NCBI RefSeq assembly: GCF_004799345.1
Contig: NZ_SSMC01000002.1
Location: forward strand, 124,001 to 188,000
DNA length: 64,000 nt
Direction of reading: 5' to 3'
Source: Robertkochia marina
Lineage (GTDB): Bacteria; Bacteroidota; Bacteroidia; Flavobacteriales; Flavobacteriaceae
Shown piece after piece: positions 60,966 through 64,000 of this stretch. Under the pieces are notes generated by a model. It saw nothing but the letters and a program-made list of their open reading frames with translations. It ran no database searches and was not told the DNA's origin. Within the stretch, counting starts at the first letter, position 1, and the number at the start of each line of letters is the position of its first letter. The translations under genes and the position numbers were made by a program.

Positions 60966-61156
60966 CCGGCGCTTGGGCATTGTACCAATGATTCTGGTTT
61001 CACTGTAATGTTACTTTTTTACTCACACCCTTTCTATTGTTTTAGAGGTGTTCGTGAGCCCTGGAGGGGTTGGGCAATGCAAAAAAAAAGTAAAGGCTAA
61101 TCATTCATGAGTGGTCAAATATAAAATCTGTCAGTGGAACTTATGAAAAGATAAGT

Positions 61157-62500
61157 CTATGAATTGCTTTCAGGTTCTTCCAATAGCTCTTCGTTGGCCC
61201 GTTTCAGCCATTTCTCATCGATCTGTTTACTGGCCTTGGCTCCTAGCGTCTTGAGTTTTTCTACCCGTGTAAGCAGGTTTCCTTTACCTGTTAACTTGGT
61301 CATGGAAGAAGAGTAGGTGTTTTGCACCGTTTGCAATTGCTTTCCAACCTTTTCCAGGTCATCCAGCAAATTTTTAAACTGATCGTAAAGTCGCCCTGCA
61401 TGGGTGGCAATGGCGATGGCATTTTTATGCTGCTTGTCATTTTGCCACATACTGTCTATAGTACGTAAGGTGGCTAACAGGGTAGAAGGAGTTACAATAA
61501 CAATGTTCTTTTCAAAGGCCGTATTGTACAACTGGTGGTCATGAGAACTTGCCAGGGCGAACGCGGGTTCTAAAGGAATGAATAACAGCACAAAATCCGG
61601 GCTTTCCATCTCGTAGATCTGATGGTAATTTTTGGCAGACAACTGGTCAACATGACGATTGATCGCATTGACGTGTTCTTTAAGTAAGACCTTTTGCTCG
61701 TTTTCGTCTTCAGAGTTTACATAACGCTCATAGGCTATAAGTGAGACTTTGGAGTCTATGATCATCTTTTTGTTATCCGGCAGATGTATGATCACATCAG
61801 GCATTACTCTCTTGCCTTCTTCTGTGGTAAAACTGTTTTGAACAAAGTACTCACTGTCTTTCTGAAGTCCCGATTTTTCAAGAACACGCTCCAGTACCAA
61901 CTCTCCCCAATTTCCCTGCATCTTGGTATCTCCTTTAAGGGCACGGGTCAGGTTAGAGGCTTCCCGGGTAATACGTTCGTTCAGTTCCCGCAGGTTCTTA
62001 AGTTGTTCGGTTAAAGAGGTATGTCGCATCACGCTTTTCTCGTTGGTTTCTTCTACCTTTTTTTCAAAAAGCCTGATCTTTTCCTGCAGCGGATCTAACA
62101 GATTCTTTAGATTTTCCTGGTTCTGCGAGGTGAATTTTTTCGATTTTTCATCCAGGATCTTATTGGCGAGCACCTGGAACTCCTTATTTAATTTTTCCTG
62201 AAGGTTATTCAATTCTTCCTTTTGCTCGTCGTGCCTTCTTGCCAAATTATTCATGTCGGCTTCACTTCGACTGAGCTGTACGGCCAGGGCTTCTTTTTCC
62301 TGCCTAACCCTCTCTGTGATCTCCAGATGGGAACGAAGATCGGCTTTCACGCTTTCCAGCTGTCGTTGGTACTCATCGGCTTTGGCATCTGAAGCACTGA
62401 GTACGCTTTGCGTTTTTAATCGCTGCATATAATTACCCAGAAATACGCCAATGGCAAGAAATAAAATGCTGATAAGAATAAAAAGCAGGGTTTCGTTCAT
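61157..62500 (-). CDS. rmuC: DNA recombination protein RmuC
   Basis: The product is 447 residues: a membrane helix at the N-terminus (about 4-22), a long coiled coil (about 25-160) and the RmuC nuclease-like domain, with GNWGELVLERVLEKSGL, MPDVIIHLPDNKKMIIDSKVSL and FIPLEPAF. RmuC limits DNA inversions and rearrangements in E. coli. The upstream 17 codons of the open frame were rejected. Confidence 0.92.
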   Translation of the reverse strand: MNETLLFILISILFLAIGVFLGNYMQRLKTQSVLSASDAKADEYQRQLESVKADLRSHLEITERVRQEKEALAVQLSRSEADMNNLARRHDEQKEELNNLQEKLNKEFQVLANKILDEKSKKFTSQNQENLKNLLDPLQEKIRLFEKKVEETNEKSVMRHTSLTEQLKNLRELNERITREASNLTRALKGDTKMQGNWGELVLERVLEKSGLQKDSEYFVQNSFTTEEGKRVMPDVIIHLPDNKKMIIDSKVSLIAYERYVNSEDENEQKVLLKEHVNAINRHVDQLSAKNYHQIYEMESPDFVLLFIPLEPAFALASSHDHQLYNTAFEKNIVIVTPSTLLATLRTIDSMWQNDKQHKNAIAIATHAGRLYDQFKNLLDDLEKVGKQLQTVQNTYSSSMTKLTGKGNLLTRVEKLKTLGAKASKQIDEKWLKRANEELLEEPESNS

Positions 62501-62666
62501 AACGGTAAAATTTGAAGCTTTAGATAAAAAGATAAATTGCCGGAGAGGCAACCTTGTTGCAGGGGTAAATATACTATATATTGTTTACATGATAGATTTA
62601 AGGTTCGCAGCCTGAGGGTGTGAATTCTTCTTTTTGTATCTTGAAAACTTAACCAAATCACCTCAA

Positions 62667-63572
62667 ATGAAGATCACCCTGTTTTCTCTTTTTCTGTTCG
62701 TGCAATTCAGCCTATTCTCTCAAAGTATCTATACCGATCAAAAGTATGATCAGATCAACAGGCTTACGATGACCTATGCTGACACCCTAAAGACGGATAT
62801 TTATTATGTACCTCATCGTAAGGAAAAACAAAAGGCACCTGTTATCCTGCTGGTTCATGGGGGAGGCTTTTATACGGGCAAGCGGGATGGCGACCTGGAA
62901 ACCCGATTTGCTATGGAAATGGCAGGCAGGGGTTATGTGGTAGCTTCTATGGAATACCACCTTACACGAAAGGGTAAGAAAGAAGGATTTGGCTGTGATT
63001 GTCCTGCTCCCGATAAGATAGAAACCTTTAAAGAAGCTGTAACCAATATCGGGCAGGCTATGGAATACCTTACCAAATTTTCAAGAGAGTTTAATTTTGA
63101 TCCGGATAAAATGGTGCTTGCAGGTAGTTCTGCAGGAGCAGAGGCGGTGTTACATGCAGCCTATGCAAAAGATCATCCATCTTTTAATGGAATTTTGGAT
63201 AAAACCCAAAAAATAGCAGCAGTGATCTCTTTTTCGGGAGCCTTACTGGATGAGGTGTCATTAAATAACCCGGAAATACCTGCTTTTTTGGTACATGGAA
63301 CCGATGACCAATTAGTGCCTTATGGTACTGCTCCCCATCATTTCTGTGCTGAAGACAGACCCGGTTATATTCGCCTGAAGGGATCAGGCCCTATAGCTGA
63401 TGCACTTTCAGCCTCAGGAGAATCGATGGCTTTATACACGGTTGAAGGAGGTGGTCATGAATGGGCCAATAAGGGGTACGACTTGACCCCGGAGATCAGT
63501 GCGTTTTTGTATAAATTATTTCAACGTGGCGTGGCGGGTCAGTTAAGAGAGGTTATAGAGGCCAAGCCTTAG
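62667..63572 (+). CDS. Secreted alpha/beta hydrolase (esterase)
   Basis: The 301-residue protein has a signal peptide ending LFSQ, the oxyanion motif HGGGFYTGKRDG and the nucleophile elbow AGSSAGAE, followed by Asp in HGTDDQ and the histidine in GGGHEW. This is the HSL-like or acetyl-esterase group, with the triad complete. Small ester substrates such as carbohydrate esters are plausible. It converges with the ABC ATPase gene. Confidence 0.88.
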   Translation: MKITLFSLFLFVQFSLFSQSIYTDQKYDQINRLTMTYADTLKTDIYYVPHRKEKQKAPVILLVHGGGFYTGKRDGDLETRFAMEMAGRGYVVASMEYHLTRKGKKEGFGCDCPAPDKIETFKEAVTNIGQAMEYLTKFSREFNFDPDKMVLAGSSAGAEAVLHAAYAKDHPSFNGILDKTQKIAAVISFSGALLDEVSLNNPEIPAFLVHGTDDQLVPYGTAPHHFCAEDRPGYIRLKGSGPIADALSASGESMALYTVEGGGHEWANKGYDLTPEISAFLYKLFQRGVAGQLREVIEAKP

Positions 63573-63574
63573 AG

Positions 63575-64000
63575 TTATTTCTTTATTCTGAAACTGCCTG
63601 AACGGCTGTCAAATTTGATCAGGTCTGACGGGAAGAGGGATTGGAAACTGCCTTGTTCGATGAGGGAGCAGGGATCTCCAAAACCGGCCTCACGAGGTTG
63701 TAACACTAATATCTTGTCGCATAGCTGAATGGCCAGGTCGATCTCATGCGAAGAAAAAAGGATGGTCTTTTTGGTATCGTGCGCAATTGTTCTTAACAGC
63801 TTAAAAATATATGCTTTGTGGTAGATGTCAAGGTGGCTTGTGGGTTCGTCCAAAAGAATCAAAGGAGTGTCCTGGGCCAGGGCTCTGCCTATCATTACCC
63901 TCTGTAACTGACCGTCACTCATAGCCCCGCAAGCCTTATTATGAAGCTCCTTAAGATCTAATTTTTCGAGTACACTCCGAACAACGCTTTTATCTGTTTC
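63575..64000 (-). CDS. ABC transporter ATP-binding protein (partial)
   Basis: The gene runs off the right edge; the last 142 or so codons are present and the frame is open to base 64,000, so the ATG at 63922 is internal. The signature is MSDGQLQRVMIGRALAQ (normally LSGGQ), then Walker B LILLDEPTSHLD and the H-loop SSHEIDLA. This fits FecE-like ATPases of iron-chelate or cobalamin importers. The Walker A part lies outside the window. Confidence 0.88.
   Translation of the reverse strand, partial: ETDKSVVRSVLEKLDLKELHNKACGAMSDGQLQRVMIGRALAQDTPLILLDEPTSHLDIYHKAYIFKLLRTIAHDTKKTILFSSHEIDLAIQLCDKILVLQPREAGFGDPCSLIEQGSFQSLFPSDLIKFDSRSGSFRIKK

Noticed and set aside
1-64000. tRNA or rRNA genes
   Set aside because: I saw no cloverleaf with a TTCGA loop or rRNA-like stretch on either strand; this was by eye, so a missed tRNA is possible.

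Overview
The window looks like the chromosome of a member of the Flavobacteriaceae (Bacteroidota). The evidence is a Bacteroidota-type carB without its C-terminal regulatory domain, a DUF4199 gene, the Bacteroidota form of the GlmU family, A-rich start regions with few Shine-Dalgarno sites, and promoters of the TTTG / TAnnTTTG type. It has two very different halves.

Left part (1 to about 24,300): a large integron-like gene-cassette array. I count 35 attC-like sites (139-222 bp) separating 35 complete cassettes, plus one cassette cut by the left edge. The ends of each site match the integron core RYYYAAC ... GTTRRRY, and the arms pair with one extra base on one side, like the extrahelical base of attC hairpins. 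The strongest evidence is that the variable part of the core matches at the two ends of the same cassette but changes from cassette to cassette, as expected for insertion of circles at G^TT. Twenty-nine complete cassettes carry genes, mostly AT-rich and on the minus strand: small membrane proteins, lipoproteins, PH-like proteins, a Fic protein, an XRE regulator, an RDD protein, a SRPBCC protein and, reversed, an amidohydrolase. Two cassettes are present twice. Six cassettes have no gene: they are copies of one structured element that opens with an intrinsic terminator and always carries its own class of attC.

Platform (24,216-25,433): the array ends at a candidate attI with two GTTTATAT direct repeats 21 bp apart. 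Next to it is a tyrosine recombinase that has all catalytic residues but lacks the insertion that defines IntI. It is transcribed in the same direction as the cassettes, as in so-called reverse integrons. The working hypothesis is a functional integron run by a non-IntI recombinase. This is the most interesting system in the window.

Right part (25,500-64,000): ordinary chromosome. It holds an HD phosphohydrolase; a MarR-controlled beta-oxidation operon (fadN-fadA-fadE order) with an acyl-CoA synthetase upstream; purL; an rRNA methyltransferase; a Ycf48-like lipoprotein; an ECF sigma / membrane protein / Spy-like operon; an exporter-type ABC transporter; a phosphohexomutase; a glycosyltransferase; rpmE2; a GlmU-like enzyme; a YhhN-like protein; mtaB; a lytic transglycosylase and cardiolipin synthase pair; rpmH; carB; rmuC; an esterase; and the end of an ABC ATPase gene cut by the right edge. 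Intergenic regions carry palindromic CCTGCCTGCC-type repeats, and the same family occurs inside three attC sites.
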